Source of the DNA: Streptomyces corallincola
GTDB lineage: Bacteria; Actinomycetota; Actinomycetes; Streptomycetales; Streptomycetaceae
DNA: 64,000 nucleotides
Direction of reading: 5' to 3'
Assembly: GCF_019104725.1 (NCBI RefSeq)
Contig: NZ_JAHRXF010000003.1
Coordinates: 62,001 to 126,000, forward strand
The position numbers were made by a program, and so were the translations under genes. The notes under the pieces were generated by a model that was not told the origin of the DNA, searched no databases, and saw nothing but the letters and a program-made list of their open reading frames with translations. This document shows, in pieces, positions 1 through 7,798 of this stretch; the stretch's first letter is position 1; each line of letters begins with the position of its first letter.

Positions 1-587
1 CCGGCCGCACCCTCTCCACCGGCCAGGCGTCGCTGTTCCAGTACGACGACGACGGCACCGAGGTCGAGCGCATCCGTGTCCTCGCCTCCTACGGCGACCT
101 CGACGCCCTCCCCGACGACGTGCGGACGACCGCGAAGCCGCCGCTGATGCCCCCGCCGGAGAGCTGCGTCGGCACCGGCGATCCGGCCACCCCCAGTCCG
201 GTGCCCGGCAGTTCGGCCATCACCGAGCGGCTCGATCTCAGGCTGGACCCGGCGACCCTCGGCTGGGCCCTCGGCAAGCCCTCCGGGAACGGCGAGATGC
301 GGGCCTGGTTCGGGCTCGCGGACGGCCGCGACGCCGACCCGCTCTCGCTGCTGCTCGCGGTGGACGCCCTGCCGCCGACCGCCTTCGAGATCGGCATCAT
401 GGGCTGGGTGCCCACCGTCGAACTCACCGTGCACGTCCGCTGCCGCCCGGCCCCCGGCCCGCTCCGGGTCTCGATCACCACCCGGAACCTGGCGGGCGGC
501 TTCCTGGAGGAGGACGCCGAGGTCTGGGACAGCGCGGACCGACTGGTGGCGCAGTCACGGCAGTTGGCCCGGGTGCGGCTGGGCTGA
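1..587 (+). CDS. Acyl-CoA thioesterase family protein, 5' end missing
   Basis: The frame is open from base 3 to the TGA at 585-587, so about 194 C-terminal codons are seen and the start lies outside the window. The tail has the hot-dog thioesterase pattern: a strand carrying LRVSITTRNLAGGF, an acidic turn (EEDAEVWD) and the closing LVAQSRQLARV that is common in TesB-like or 4HBT_3 acyl-CoA thioesterases. Family members hydrolyse acyl-CoA to free acid and CoA in the cytoplasm. Specificity cannot be read from this fragment. The next gene, on the opposite strand, is a FabR-like regulator, which would fit a fatty-acid context, but that link is inference. Confidence 0.75.
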   Translation, partial: GRTLSTGQASLFQYDDDGTEVERIRVLASYGDLDALPDDVRTTAKPPLMPPPESCVGTGDPATPSPVPGSSAITERLDLRLDPATLGWALGKPSGNGEMRAWFGLADGRDADPLSLLLAVDALPPTAFEIGIMGWVPTVELTVHVRCRPAPGPLRVSITTRNLAGGFLEEDAEVWDSADRLVAQSRQLARVRLG

Positions 588-636
588 CACGCGGGGCCGC
601 GGGGGCGGGAGTCGGCCCGGCGGGCGCGGGGCGGGG

Positions 637-1269
637 TCAGTCCCGGTCCAGCCAGTGCCTGCGCCCCGCGCTGATCAGCAGCAGTTGCCGGGTGGCCAGA
701 CGGGCAGCCCGGCGCCGCTCCTCCTCGGGGGCGTCCAGCGTCTCCAGGAACAGGGACGCGGTGATCAGCATCTGGTCCACATAGAGGTGGGCCAGCATCA
801 GCAGGTCGTCGTCGCTCCACCCCGCCGCCTGCGGGTCGGCGGCGAGCTCGGCGCGCACCTCCTCGGCGAACCGGGCCAGTTGGGCCTGGATGGCCTCCCG
901 TACCGGCTGCACACCGCCGTGCCGCTCGCGGGCGACGAAGCGGACGTGCGCCGGGAACGCGGCCACGTGCCCGGCGATCAACTCCACGGCGCGGGCGATG
1001 CGTTCGGAGGTGTCACCGGCGGTGGACACCGTCGTGCTCACCATCGGGTGCAGGCTGCCGAGCGCCTCCTCGACCAGGGCCACCCCGAGGTCCGCGACGG
1101 ACGGGAAGTGCCGGTAGAACGCGGTCGGGGCGACGCCCACCGCGCGGGTCACCTCGCGCAGTCCGAGGCTGCTCAGGCTCTGTTCCTCCAGCAGGGAGAG
1201 GGCGGCGTCCAGGAACGCCTGCCGGGTCTTCCGCTTCTGGGCCTGCCGGACGCCGAGGGTGTGACTCAT
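637..1269 (-). CDS. TetR family regulator, FabR-like
   Basis: A 210-residue one-component regulator. The N-terminal helix-turn-helix (about residues 8-55) includes REVTRAVGVAPTAFYRHF, which closely resembles the recognition region of E. coli FabR, and the preceding GVRQAQKRKTRQAF segment also resembles FabR. The remaining ~150 residues form the ligand-binding helical domain, with the ARERHG segment also reminiscent of FabR. FabR controls unsaturated fatty-acid genes in E. coli; the target here is unknown. The gene is transcribed away from two small membrane-protein genes, and the shared upstream region holds palindromes built on ACAACTGTT, the likely operators. The start is ATG at 1267-1269. 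Confidence 0.85.
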   Translation of the reverse strand: MSHTLGVRQAQKRKTRQAFLDAALSLLEEQSLSSLGLREVTRAVGVAPTAFYRHFPSVADLGVALVEEALGSLHPMVSTTVSTAGDTSERIARAVELIAGHVAAFPAHVRFVARERHGGVQPVREAIQAQLARFAEEVRAELAADPQAAGWSDDDLLMLAHLYVDQMLITASLFLETLDAPEEERRRAARLATRQLLLISAGRRHWLDRD

Positions 1270-1275
1270 GTCATC

Positions 1276-1288
1276 CAGTTAACAACTG
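1276..1288. promoter_or_regulatory. Operator-like palindrome 1 upstream of the TetR gene
   Basis: CAGTT-AAC-AACTG is a perfect 5-bp inverted repeat, 7 bp upstream of the TetR start codon. It contains one of three copies of ACAACTGTT in this intergenic region (1282-1290, 1339-1347, 1351-1359). Position and symmetry suit autorepression by the adjacent TetR protein; binding is inferred. Confidence 0.5.
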
Positions 1289-1334
1289 TTCTCCGTAATT
1301 GGAAAGCCGGGCGGCGCGCTAGACTCGGAAATCA

Positions 1335-1362
1335 GTGAACAACTGTTACTACAACTGTTCAC
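1335..1362. promoter_or_regulatory. Operator-like dyad 2 in the divergent promoter region
   Basis: The perfect 7-bp arms GTGAACA (1335-1341) and TGTTCAC (1356-1362) flank a 14-bp centre. The dyad includes two further copies of ACAACTGTT. It lies midway between the TetR gene and the small membrane-protein gene starting at 1414, so it could control both directions. Confidence 0.5.
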
Positions 1363-1413
1363 CCAGACGTCACGGGGACGCAACACCAGCCGTCCCGGAG
1401 GGGGCTCAACGCC

Positions 1414-1575
1414 ATGCTGATCCTGGTCGCCGCACTGATGCTGCTCGGCGTCGTCCTGGGCACCGTCGCCCACGCGCCGCTGACCGTCACCGCCGCCGGA
1501 GCCGCCGTCGTCGCGCTCTGGCTCGCCGTCTTCGCCGTCCGCGAGCGCCACCGCCGCCGCTCCCAGGCCCGCTGA
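1414..1575 (+). CDS. Small two-helix membrane protein (53 aa)
   Basis: An ATG at 1414 preceded by GGAGGGG (1397-1403) opens a 53-codon frame ending with TGA at 1573-1575. The product begins MLILVAALMLLGVVLGTVA, then a second hydrophobic stretch (VTAAGAAVVALWLAVFAV) and a basic tail (RERHRRRSQAR), giving two predicted membrane helices with the C-terminus probably cytoplasmic. I do not recognise a family. It is the first gene downstream of the TetR operator-like dyad and may belong to that regulator's regulon (inference). Confidence 0.6.
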   Translation: MLILVAALMLLGVVLGTVAHAPLTVTAAGAAVVALWLAVFAVRERHRRRSQAR

Positions 1576-1645
1576 CCCCCCGACCGGACCCGCGGACACC
1601 CCTGGTCCGCGCCCGCCGACACCCCATACCCCGGAGCTGAGCAGC

Positions 1646-1945
1646 ATGCGTCTCACCGCACCCGCACCCACGTCCGCGTCCGGCGCCGACGTCCGGTCCG
1701 CCGGGCGCCCCCGGCAGAGTGACGCCGACGGCATGGCCGTGGCCTCCTTCATCCTGGGCCTCCTCGGTCTGCTGGTCCTCAACGTCGTCCTCGGCCCGAT
1801 CGCCCTCGTGCTCGCCGCCGTCGCCCTCTGGCGGGGCACCACCCGCCGGGGCCGCGCCTTCCTCGGCCTGGTCCTCGGCGCCGCCGACCTGGCCGTCCTC
1901 GCGGTCACCATGCAGATGGCGCACACGGTGTCCTGGAGCCTGTGA
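1646..1945 (+). CDS. DUF4190-type small membrane protein
   Basis: A 99-residue protein with a polar N-terminus of about 30 residues followed by two hydrophobic segments (MAVASFILGLLGLLVLNVVL and the region around FLGLVLGAADLAVLAVT). The pattern ADGMAVASFILGLLG plus a short basic loop (WRGTTRRGR) is typical of actinobacterial DUF4190 proteins. Function is unknown for the family. It lies 70 bp after the 53-residue membrane protein on the same strand and could be cotranscribed. Confidence 0.7.
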   Translation: MRLTAPAPTSASGADVRSAGRPRQSDADGMAVASFILGLLGLLVLNVVLGPIALVLAAVALWRGTTRRGRAFLGLVLGAADLAVLAVTMQMAHTVSWSL

Positions 1946-2034
1946 GCACCCTCCCCGAGATCCCGGCGCCGGGGTCCGCGCCGGACGAGGCGGCAGCGAA
2001 GCGGCCACCGGACGCGCCGTAGAATCGGGGAATC

Positions 2035-3204
2035 ATGGCTTACCTCGACCACGCCGCCACGACGCCGATGCTGCCCGAGGCGGCGGAGGCGCTGACCGCC
2101 CGACTGGGCGTCACCGGCAACGCGTCCTCCCTGCACGCCTCCGGCCGCCGGGCCCGCCGCACGGTCGAGGAGTCCCGCGAGAGCTTCGCCGAAGCGCTCG
2201 GCGCCCGCCCCAGCGAGGTCGTGTTCACCTCCGGCGGCACCGAGGCGGACAACCTCGCGGTCAAGGGGCTGTACTGGTCCCGCCGCGCCGCCGACCCCGC
2301 CCGCGTCCGGGTGCTGGCCAGCCCCGTCGAGCACCACGCCGTCCTCGACGCCGTGCACTGGCTCGGTGAGCACGAGGGCGCCACCGTCGAATACCTCCCC
2401 GTGGACGCCCACGGCCGCGTCCACCCCGAAGCGCTGCGCGAGGCGATCGCCCGCGCGCCCGAGGATGTCGCGCTGGCCACCGTGATGTGGGGCAACAACG
2501 AGATCGGCACGCTGATGCCGGTGCGTGAACTCGCCGACGTGGCCGCCGAGTTCGGCATCCCGCTGCACGCCGACGCGGTGCAGGCGCTCGGTCAGGTGCC
2601 GGTCGATTTCGCCGCCTCAGGGCTCGCCGCGATGACCGTCTCCGGGCACAAGGTCGGCGGCCCGTACGGCATCGGCGCGCTGCTGCTGGGCCGCGAGCAC
2701 ACCCCCGTACCCGTCCTGCACGGCGGCGGCCAGGAACGCCATGTGCGCTCCGGCACGCTGGACGTGCCCGCCATCGCCTCGTTCGCCGTGGCCGGGCGCA
2801 TCGCCGCCGAACGGCGCGCCTGGTTCGCGGAGGAGATCGGCGCCCTGCGCGACGAACTCGTGGACGCCGTACGGGAAGCGGTGCCGGACGCGATCCTCGG
2901 CGGCGACCCCGCACCCGGCGGACGCCTGCCCGCCAACGCCCACTTCACCTTCCCCGGCTGCGAGGGCGACTCCCTGCTGCTCCTGCTGGACGCCCAGGGC
3001 ATCGAGTGCTCCACCGGCTCCGCCTGCACCGCCGGGGTCGCCCAGCCCAGCCACGTCCTCCTCGCCACCGGCACCGACCCCGACCTCGCCCGCGGCACCC
3101 TCCGCTTCTCCCTCGGCCACACCTCCACCCGCTCCGACGTGGAAGCGGTCGCCAAGGCGATCGGCCCGGCGGTCGAGCGGGCCCGCGCGGCCGGGCTGGT
3201 CTGA
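2035..3204 (+). CDS. Cysteine desulfurase (NifS/IscS-like)
   Basis: A PLP-dependent enzyme that removes sulfur from L-cysteine and carries it as a persulfide. At 389 residues it has the usual length. The PLP lysine is K206 in SGHKVGGP and the catalytic cysteine is C331 in STGSACTAG; the N-terminal [15 protein letters not shown] is the classic family start. A -10-like TAGAAT (2020-2025) lies only about 10 bp before the ATG, so the transcript may be nearly leaderless. The next same-strand gene is mnmA, which needs this sulfur for tRNA 2-thiouridine, so delivery to MnmA is the best-supported role. No IscU or other Fe-S assembly gene is nearby. Confidence 0.95.
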   Translation: MAYLDHAATTPMLPEAAEALTARLGVTGNASSLHASGRRARRTVEESRESFAEALGARPSEVVFTSGGTEADNLAVKGLYWSRRAADPARVRVLASPVEHHAVLDAVHWLGEHEGATVEYLPVDAHGRVHPEALREAIARAPEDVALATVMWGNNEIGTLMPVRELADVAAEFGIPLHADAVQALGQVPVDFAASGLAAMTVSGHKVGGPYGIGALLLGREHTPVPVLHGGGQERHVRSGTLDVPAIASFAVAGRIAAERRAWFAEEIGALRDELVDAVREAVPDAILGGDPAPGGRLPANAHFTFPGCEGDSLLLLLDAQGIECSTGSACTAGVAQPSHVLLATGTDPDLARGTLRFSLGHTSTRSDVEAVAKAIGPAVERARAAGLV

Positions 3205-3220
3205 CACGGCACGGCGCCGC

Positions 3221-3886
3221 TCACGCGCGGGCGGCCCGCCGGACCAGCTCCAGATAGCGGTCCCAGTCCCAGTGCGGGCCGGGGTCGGTGTGGTCGGTGC
3301 CGGGCACCTCGACGTGCCCGATGATGTGCTCCCGGTCCACCGGGATGCCGTACCGGGCGCAGACGGTGGCCGTCAGACGGGCCGAGGAGGCGTACATCGC
3401 GGGCGTGAACGAGGACGCCCGCTCCACGAAGCCCACGTGCTCGATGCCCACGCTGCGTTCGTTGAAGGAACGGTTGCCCGCGTGGAACGCCACGTCCAGC
3501 TCGCGGACCAGCTGCGTGACCGCGCCCCCGGCGTCCACCACGTAGTGCGCGGCGGCGCCGTGCGCCGGGTCCTGGAACACCTTCACCGCCGACGCGTACC
3601 CGCCCTGCGTGACATGGACGACCACCCGGTCCACCCGGTAGTCGTCCGGGCGGTCCGCGCGGCGGTAGTTGGCCGGGGACGCGGCCACCCAGCGCGCGCC
3701 CCGGAAGTCCACCGCGCCCGCCACCCGGGGCCGCTCCACACCGGGCAGCCGCCACCACAGCCGCGCCAGCTCCCCGCGCGCCAGCACCGCCGAACCGGCG
3801 GCCGTGGCCAGCCCGCCGACCAGCAGCGCCCGCCGCCCGATCCGCCGGTCCCGGTCGCTCCCGGCACCACCCCGCACGTCCCCCAT
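3221..3886 (-). CDS. Exported PGRP-type N-acetylmuramoyl-L-alanine amidase
   Basis: A 221-residue amidase_2/PGRP-fold protein. The N-terminus has [18 protein letters not shown], a twin-arginine-like signal, so it is probably exported. The domain (about residues 75-215) shows VVVHVTQGG (first zinc histidine), the HYVVDAGG strand, the SVGIEHVG motif and a C-terminal [14 protein letters not shown] carrying the second histidine and the DPG turn of AmpD-like enzymes. Such enzymes cut the bond between muramic acid and L-Ala in peptidoglycan. It sits between cysteine desulfurase and mnmA on the opposite strand with no evident functional link. Confidence 0.88.
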   Translation of the reverse strand: MGDVRGGAGSDRDRRIGRRALLVGGLATAAGSAVLARGELARLWWRLPGVERPRVAGAVDFRGARWVAASPANYRRADRPDDYRVDRVVVHVTQGGYASAVKVFQDPAHGAAAHYVVDAGGAVTQLVRELDVAFHAGNRSFNERSVGIEHVGFVERASSFTPAMYASSARLTATVCARYGIPVDREHIIGHVEVPGTDHTDPGPHWDWDRYLELVRRAARA

Positions 3887-3945
3887 GTGATCGTCAACGC
3901 ACGGCAGTCCACCCCGGTTCCCGCGGCCCGTACCCTGGAGGGGCT

Positions 3946-5076
3946 ATGACTGAGACCCCGCCGCGCACCCGCCCCCTCCGCGTCCTCGCCGCCATGTCCG
4001 GCGGCGTGGACTCCGCCGTCGCCGCCGCCCGCGCGGCCGAAGCGGGCCACGACGTCACCGGGGTGCACCTCGCGCTCTCCGCCAACCCCCAGTCCTTCCG
4101 GACCGGCGCGCGCGGCTGCTGCACCATCGAGGACTCCCGCGACGCCCGCCGCGCCGCCGACGTCATCGGCATCCCCTTCTACGTCTGGGATCTCGCCGAC
4201 CGCTTCCGCGAGGACGTGGTCGAGGACTTCGTCGCCGAGTACGAGGCCGGGCGCACCCCCAACCCGTGCCTGCGCTGCAACGAGAAGATCAAGTTCGCCG
4301 CGCTGCTCGACAAGGCCCTCGCCCTCGGCTTCGACGCCGTCTGCACCGGCCACTACGCCCGGGTCGTCACCGGCGCCGACGGCGACCGCGAACTGCACCG
4401 CGCCTCCGACATGGCCAAGGACCAGTCGTACGTCCTCGGTGTGCTGGACGACCGGCAGCTCGCGCACGCCCTGTTCCCGCTCGGGGACACCGTCACCACC
4501 AAGGACGAGATCCGCGCCGAGGCCGAGCGCCGGGGCCTCGCGGTCGCCAAGAAGCCCGACTCGCACGACATCTGCTTCATCGCCGACGGCGACACCCAGG
4601 GCTTCCTCGCCCGTCGGCTCGGCAGGGCCGAGGGCGACATCGTGGACGAGTCCGGCGCCAAGGTCGGCAGCCACGAGGGCGCGTACGGCTTCACCATCGG
4701 CCAGCGCAAGGGGCTGCGCATCGGCACGCCCGCCGCCGACGGCAAGCCGCGCTATGTCCTGGACATCTCCCCGGTCACCAACACCGTCACCGTCGGCCCC
4801 GCCGCCGCCCTCGACGTCACCGCGCTCACCGCGATCAGGCCCCGCTGGTGCGGCACCGCCCCCGAGGACCCCGGCACCTACACCGCCCAGCTCCGCGCCC
4901 ACGGCGACGAGACCCCGGTACGCGCCGAGCTGGTGGAGGGCGAACTCCGCGTCACCTTCACCGAGCCGGTACGCGGCGTCGCCCCCGGCCAGGCGGTCGT
5001 CCTCTACGACGGCACCCGCGTCGTCGGCTCGGCCACCATCGCGTCCACGGTGCGGGCGGAGTCGGCGGCGGTGTGA
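3946..5076 (+). CDS. mnmA: tRNA-specific 2-thiouridylase
   Basis: MnmA adenylates U34 of tRNA-Lys, -Glu and -Gln and replaces its 2-oxygen with sulfur. The 376 residues show the PP-loop SGGVDS (residues 18-23), the first catalytic cysteine in [20 protein letters not shown], and the second cysteine in SHDICFI, followed by the C-terminal beta-barrel ([13 protein letters not shown]). A GGAGGGG ribosome site lies directly before the ATG, and TACCCT (3931-3936) could be the -10. The cysteine desulfurase gene upstream supplies the likely sulfur donor. The TGA stop falls inside the first unit of a 16-bp tandem repeat. Confidence 0.97.
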   Translation: MTETPPRTRPLRVLAAMSGGVDSAVAAARAAEAGHDVTGVHLALSANPQSFRTGARGCCTIEDSRDARRAADVIGIPFYVWDLADRFREDVVEDFVAEYEAGRTPNPCLRCNEKIKFAALLDKALALGFDAVCTGHYARVVTGADGDRELHRASDMAKDQSYVLGVLDDRQLAHALFPLGDTVTTKDEIRAEAERRGLAVAKKPDSHDICFIADGDTQGFLARRLGRAEGDIVDESGAKVGSHEGAYGFTIGQRKGLRIGTPAADGKPRYVLDISPVTNTVTVGPAAALDVTALTAIRPRWCGTAPEDPGTYTAQLRAHGDETPVRAELVEGELRVTFTEPVRGVAPGQAVVLYDGTRVVGSATIASTVRAESAAV

Positions 5077-5170
5077 CTCCGCGGGTTCGGGACTCCGGGG
5101 GTCCGGGACTCCGGGGGTTCAGGACTCCGGGGGTTCAGGACTCCGGGGGTCCGGGACTTCGCGGTTCACG
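5075..5170. repeat. Six tandem copies of a 16-bp repeat
   Basis: Units begin at 5075, 5091, 5107, 5123, 5139 and 5155, each close to GACTCCGGGGGTCCGG. The middle copies differ mainly by GGTCCGG versus GGTTCAG. A degenerate seventh unit may follow at 5171. A 16-bp unit is not codon-compatible, and the array fills the space between the mnmA stop and the 3' end of the convergent hydrolase gene. Confidence 0.95.
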
Positions 5171-5198
5171 TTTCCGTGGGTTACAGGGCTCCTCGGGC

Positions 5199-5984
5199 TC
5201 AGGCGCCGCCGGTGAAGTCCGCCAGCACCGGGGCCACCACGTCCGGCTCCACCATGTGCGTCTGGTCGGGCAGTTCGCGGTACGTCCCGTCCGGCACCGC
5301 CTCCGCGACCGCCCGGCCCGCCGCGCGCAGCCAGTCGGGGCTGGCCCCGCCCGTCAGCGCCAGCACCGGTACCGGGACGGCGGCCAGCACCTCGCGCGGC
5401 AGCAGGCCCCCCGCCAGCACCGCGTCGTCGTAGGCCAGGCTCGGCGCGACCGCCTCCATCCCGGCCCACATCGGGGACTGCCGGGCGCGGTCGATCATCT
5501 CCTCCGCGAGCCCGGTCAGCCGCAGGAACAGGGCCACCGCGTCCCCGCCGCGGCCCGCGCCGAGCGCCGCTGACAGCTCCGTGCCGTACCGCGCCATCCG
5601 TTCGGCGCCGCCGTCCAGGAAGTCCGCGTACGGCGGCTCGTACACCGCGACCGAGCGCACCGGAACTCCGGCCGCCGCCGCGCGCAGTGCCAGCGCGCCG
5701 CCCGAGGACACCCCGAACAGCGCCGCGTCGCCGCCCACCGCCGCGACCAGCGCGGCCAGGTCCTCGATCTCGCGCTCCACGGCGTACGGCGCGGTGTCAC
5801 CGCTGGCGCCCCGGCCCCGGCGGTCGTACACCACGGCCGTACAGCGGTCCGCGAGCCGCGCGGCCAGCGGCGCCGTCGTACCACCGGTGGACATGGCGCC
5901 GCTCACCAGGATCACGGTCGGACCCCGGCCGGTCACGTCGTAGGCGAGCGGGGTGCCGTCGGGGGAAGTCGTCGTGCTGTCCAT
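5199..5984 (-). CDS. Alpha/beta hydrolase
   Basis: An alpha/beta-hydrolase-fold protein of 261 residues if it starts at MDSTTTSPDGTPLAYDV; an in-frame ATG at 6017 would add 11 residues, but no clear ribosome site separates the two. Features are the oxyanion region VILVSGAMSTG, the nucleophile elbow GVSSGG, an acidic residue near PVPVLALTGGASPDW, and the late histidine in QTHMVEPD. The substrate is unknown; relatives are annotated as generic esterases or C-C hydrolases. It converges on mnmA across the 16-bp repeat array and lies behind the DUF427 gene on the same strand. Confidence 0.85.
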   Translation of the reverse strand: MDSTTTSPDGTPLAYDVTGRGPTVILVSGAMSTGGTTAPLAARLADRCTAVVYDRRGRGASGDTAPYAVEREIEDLAALVAAVGGDAALFGVSSGGALALRAAAAGVPVRSVAVYEPPYADFLDGGAERMARYGTELSAALGAGRGGDAVALFLRLTGLAEEMIDRARQSPMWAGMEAVAPSLAYDDAVLAGGLLPREVLAAVPVPVLALTGGASPDWLRAAGRAVAEAVPDGTYRELPDQTHMVEPDVVAPVLADFTGGA

Positions 5985-6035
5985 ACGGGGCAGACTGCCG
6001 CAGGGGGCGGGACTCATCGGCGCGACACGGCGCGG

Positions 6036-6359
6036 TCAGAGCACCTCGGTGTCGTAGAAGCAGACGTGGTCCCGGATGGCGGCCACGTCCGGTATCGGGT
6101 CCGGGTAGGCCCAAGCCAGGTCCGGGGCGCCGGGGCGGGACCAGTAGGACGCGGTGCCCTTGAACGGGCAGACGGTGTGCGTGTCGGAGGGGGTCAGCAG
6201 GTCGAACCGTACGTCCTCGGGCGGCAGGTAGTAACGGTCCTGGCAGCCCGTCTCGCGCAGGACGAGGGGGCGGTCCGAGCGCGCCAGCTCCTGCCCGTCG
6301 CGTACGACGCGCACCGGGCGGTCGGCGGCCTCCACCGTGATCGTGTGTCCTCGTGTCAT
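6036..6359 (-). CDS. DUF427 domain protein
   Basis: A 107-residue single-domain protein. The segments ADRPVRVVRDGQELARSDR, YYLPPEDVRFDLL and CPFKGTASYWS are hallmark DUF427 patterns (small beta-tent fold). The biochemical role is unknown. It lies directly upstream of the alpha/beta hydrolase on the same strand, with 51 bp to the preferred hydrolase start, so the two may form an operon. It diverges from the LOG-family gene at 6455. Confidence 0.85.
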   Translation of the reverse strand: MTRGHTITVEAADRPVRVVRDGQELARSDRPLVLRETGCQDRYYLPPEDVRFDLLTPSDTHTVCPFKGTASYWSRPGAPDLAWAYPDPIPDVAAIRDHVCFYDTEVL

Positions 6360-6454
6360 ACCGGTGACAGCGCTCGCGGGGCCGCGCGTCTTCCCGCGTA
6401 CGACGGTCTTCGCCCGCGTACGGCGGTCTTCGCGCCCCGCGTACGGTGGTCGGC

Positions 6455-6994
6455 ATGAACATCTGCGTCTTCCTCTCCTCCGCCGACCTCGACGAGCGGT
6501 ACACGCGCCCCGCGCGGGTGTTCGCGGAACTGCTCGGAGAGCGCGGCCACACCCTGGTCTGGGGCGGCTCGGACACCGGGCTGATGAAGGTCGTGGCCGA
6601 CGGGGTGCACGAGAAGGGCGGACGGCTGGTCGGTGTCTCCGTCGAGTTCCTCGCCCACAAGACGCGGCCCGGCGTGGACGACATGGTGATCGCCGCCGAC
6701 CTGGCCGAACGCAAGCGGCTGCTGCTGGAGAAGGCCGACGCCGTCGTCGTCCTGGTCGGCGGTACGGGCACGCTGGACGAGGCCACCGAGATCCTGGAGC
6801 TGAAGAAGCACGGGCGGACCGAGATGCCCGTGGTGCTGCTCAACTCCGCCGGGTTCTACGACGGTCTGGAGACCCAGTTCCGCCGCATGGACGCCGAGGG
6901 CTTCCTGCCCCGTCCCCTGTCCGAGCTGGTGTTCTTCGCCGCCGAGCCGGAGGACGCGCTGTCCTACCTGGAGGAGTCCCGCCACAGCCGGTGA
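6455..6994 (+). CDS. LOG family (TIGR00730-like) Rossmann protein
   Basis: A 179-residue protein of the LOG/lysine-decarboxylase-like fold; well-studied members release free cytokinin bases from nucleotide precursors by phosphoribohydrolase action. Visible motifs are ICVFLSSADLDERY, WGGSDTGLMKVVADG, AERKRLLLEKAD and VGGTGTLDEATEI. The usual PGGxGTxxE motif has Val instead of Pro. The ATG at 6455 is preferred over an in-frame GTG at 6446; the -10-like TACGGT (6442-6447) would make the mRNA leaderless from that ATG. The natural substrate in Streptomyces is not known. Confidence 0.85.
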   Translation: MNICVFLSSADLDERYTRPARVFAELLGERGHTLVWGGSDTGLMKVVADGVHEKGGRLVGVSVEFLAHKTRPGVDDMVIAADLAERKRLLLEKADAVVVLVGGTGTLDEATEILELKKHGRTEMPVVLLNSAGFYDGLETQFRRMDAEGFLPRPLSELVFFAAEPEDALSYLEESRHSR

Positions 6995-7010
6995 TGCGAG
7001 CATGGCCGTC

Positions 7011-7700
7011 ATGACTACTCATGTGATCACCGGGGCCGGTTCCGGCATCGGCGCGGCCGTCGCCCGGCGGCTGCACGCGCGCGGGGACGACCTCGTGCTG
7101 CACGCGCGGGACGCGGGGCGGGCGAAGGAACTCGCCGCCGAGTTCCCCGGTGCGCGCACGCTCGTCGGCGACCTGGCCGACCCCGAGCGGCTCTCCTGGG
7201 CGCTGTCCCACCAGACCGTGCCGGACCGTATCGACAGCCTGCTGCACATCGCGGGCGTCGTGGACCTCGGGGAGGTGGGGGAGCTGAGCGCCAAGTCCTG
7301 GCGCCACCAGATCGCCGTCAACCTCCTCGCCCCCGCCGAGCTGACCCGGCTGCTCCTGCCGTCCCTGCGGGCCGCCCGCGGGCACGTCCTCTTCGCCAAC
7401 TCCGGCGCCGGGCTCACCGCCCACGCCAACTGGTCGGCGTACAGCGCCTCCAAGCACGGCCTCAAGGCCCTCGCGGACTCGCTGCGGCTGGAGGAGCACG
7501 GGAACGGGGTACGGGTCACCAGCGTCTACCCCGGCCGCACCGCCAGCCGCATGCAGGCCCAGATCCACCAGCAGGAGGGACGTGAGTACGACCCCGCCGC
7601 GTGGATGTCCGCGGAGTCCGTGGCCACGACGATCCTGACGTCCCTGGACCTCCCCCGCGACGCCGAGATCCACGACCTCTCCGTCCGCCCCGGCAAGTAA
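7011..7700 (+). CDS. SDR family oxidoreductase
   Basis: A classical short-chain dehydrogenase/reductase of about 229 residues. It shows the cofactor motif TGAGSGIG near the N-terminus, GDLADPERL (adenine-binding Asp), a shortened NNAG-equivalent (LHIAGVVD), the catalytic Ser in FANSGAG and the YSASK Tyr-Lys pair. Substrate and cofactor are not predictable. An in-frame ATG at 7002 would add MAV and is equally possible; neither has a strong ribosome site. It starts 16 bp after the LOG gene and is probably cotranscribed with it. Confidence 0.9.
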   Translation: MTTHVITGAGSGIGAAVARRLHARGDDLVLHARDAGRAKELAAEFPGARTLVGDLADPERLSWALSHQTVPDRIDSLLHIAGVVDLGEVGELSAKSWRHQIAVNLLAPAELTRLLLPSLRAARGHVLFANSGAGLTAHANWSAYSASKHGLKALADSLRLEEHGNGVRVTSVYPGRTASRMQAQIHQQEGREYDPAAWMSAESVATTILTSLDLPRDAEIHDLSVRPGK

Positions 7701-7798
7701 CCCACCCCACCGCCCCTGGCATGGGCCCCGCCCCCGCACCCCGGCCTGGGCCGGAGCCCCTGGGGTGCCGGGGGCTGTGCGGAGCGCATACTTTCCGG

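Noticed and set aside
5075-5170. CRISPR-like reading of the tandem repeat
   Set aside because: Units are contiguous at 16 bp with no spacers and no cas genes nearby.
7601-7798. Upstream in-frame extension of the MetE-like gene
   Set aside because: It overlaps the end of the SDR gene and encodes low-complexity Pro/Arg-rich sequence; the GTG at 7799 lies just before the conserved GSMPG motif.
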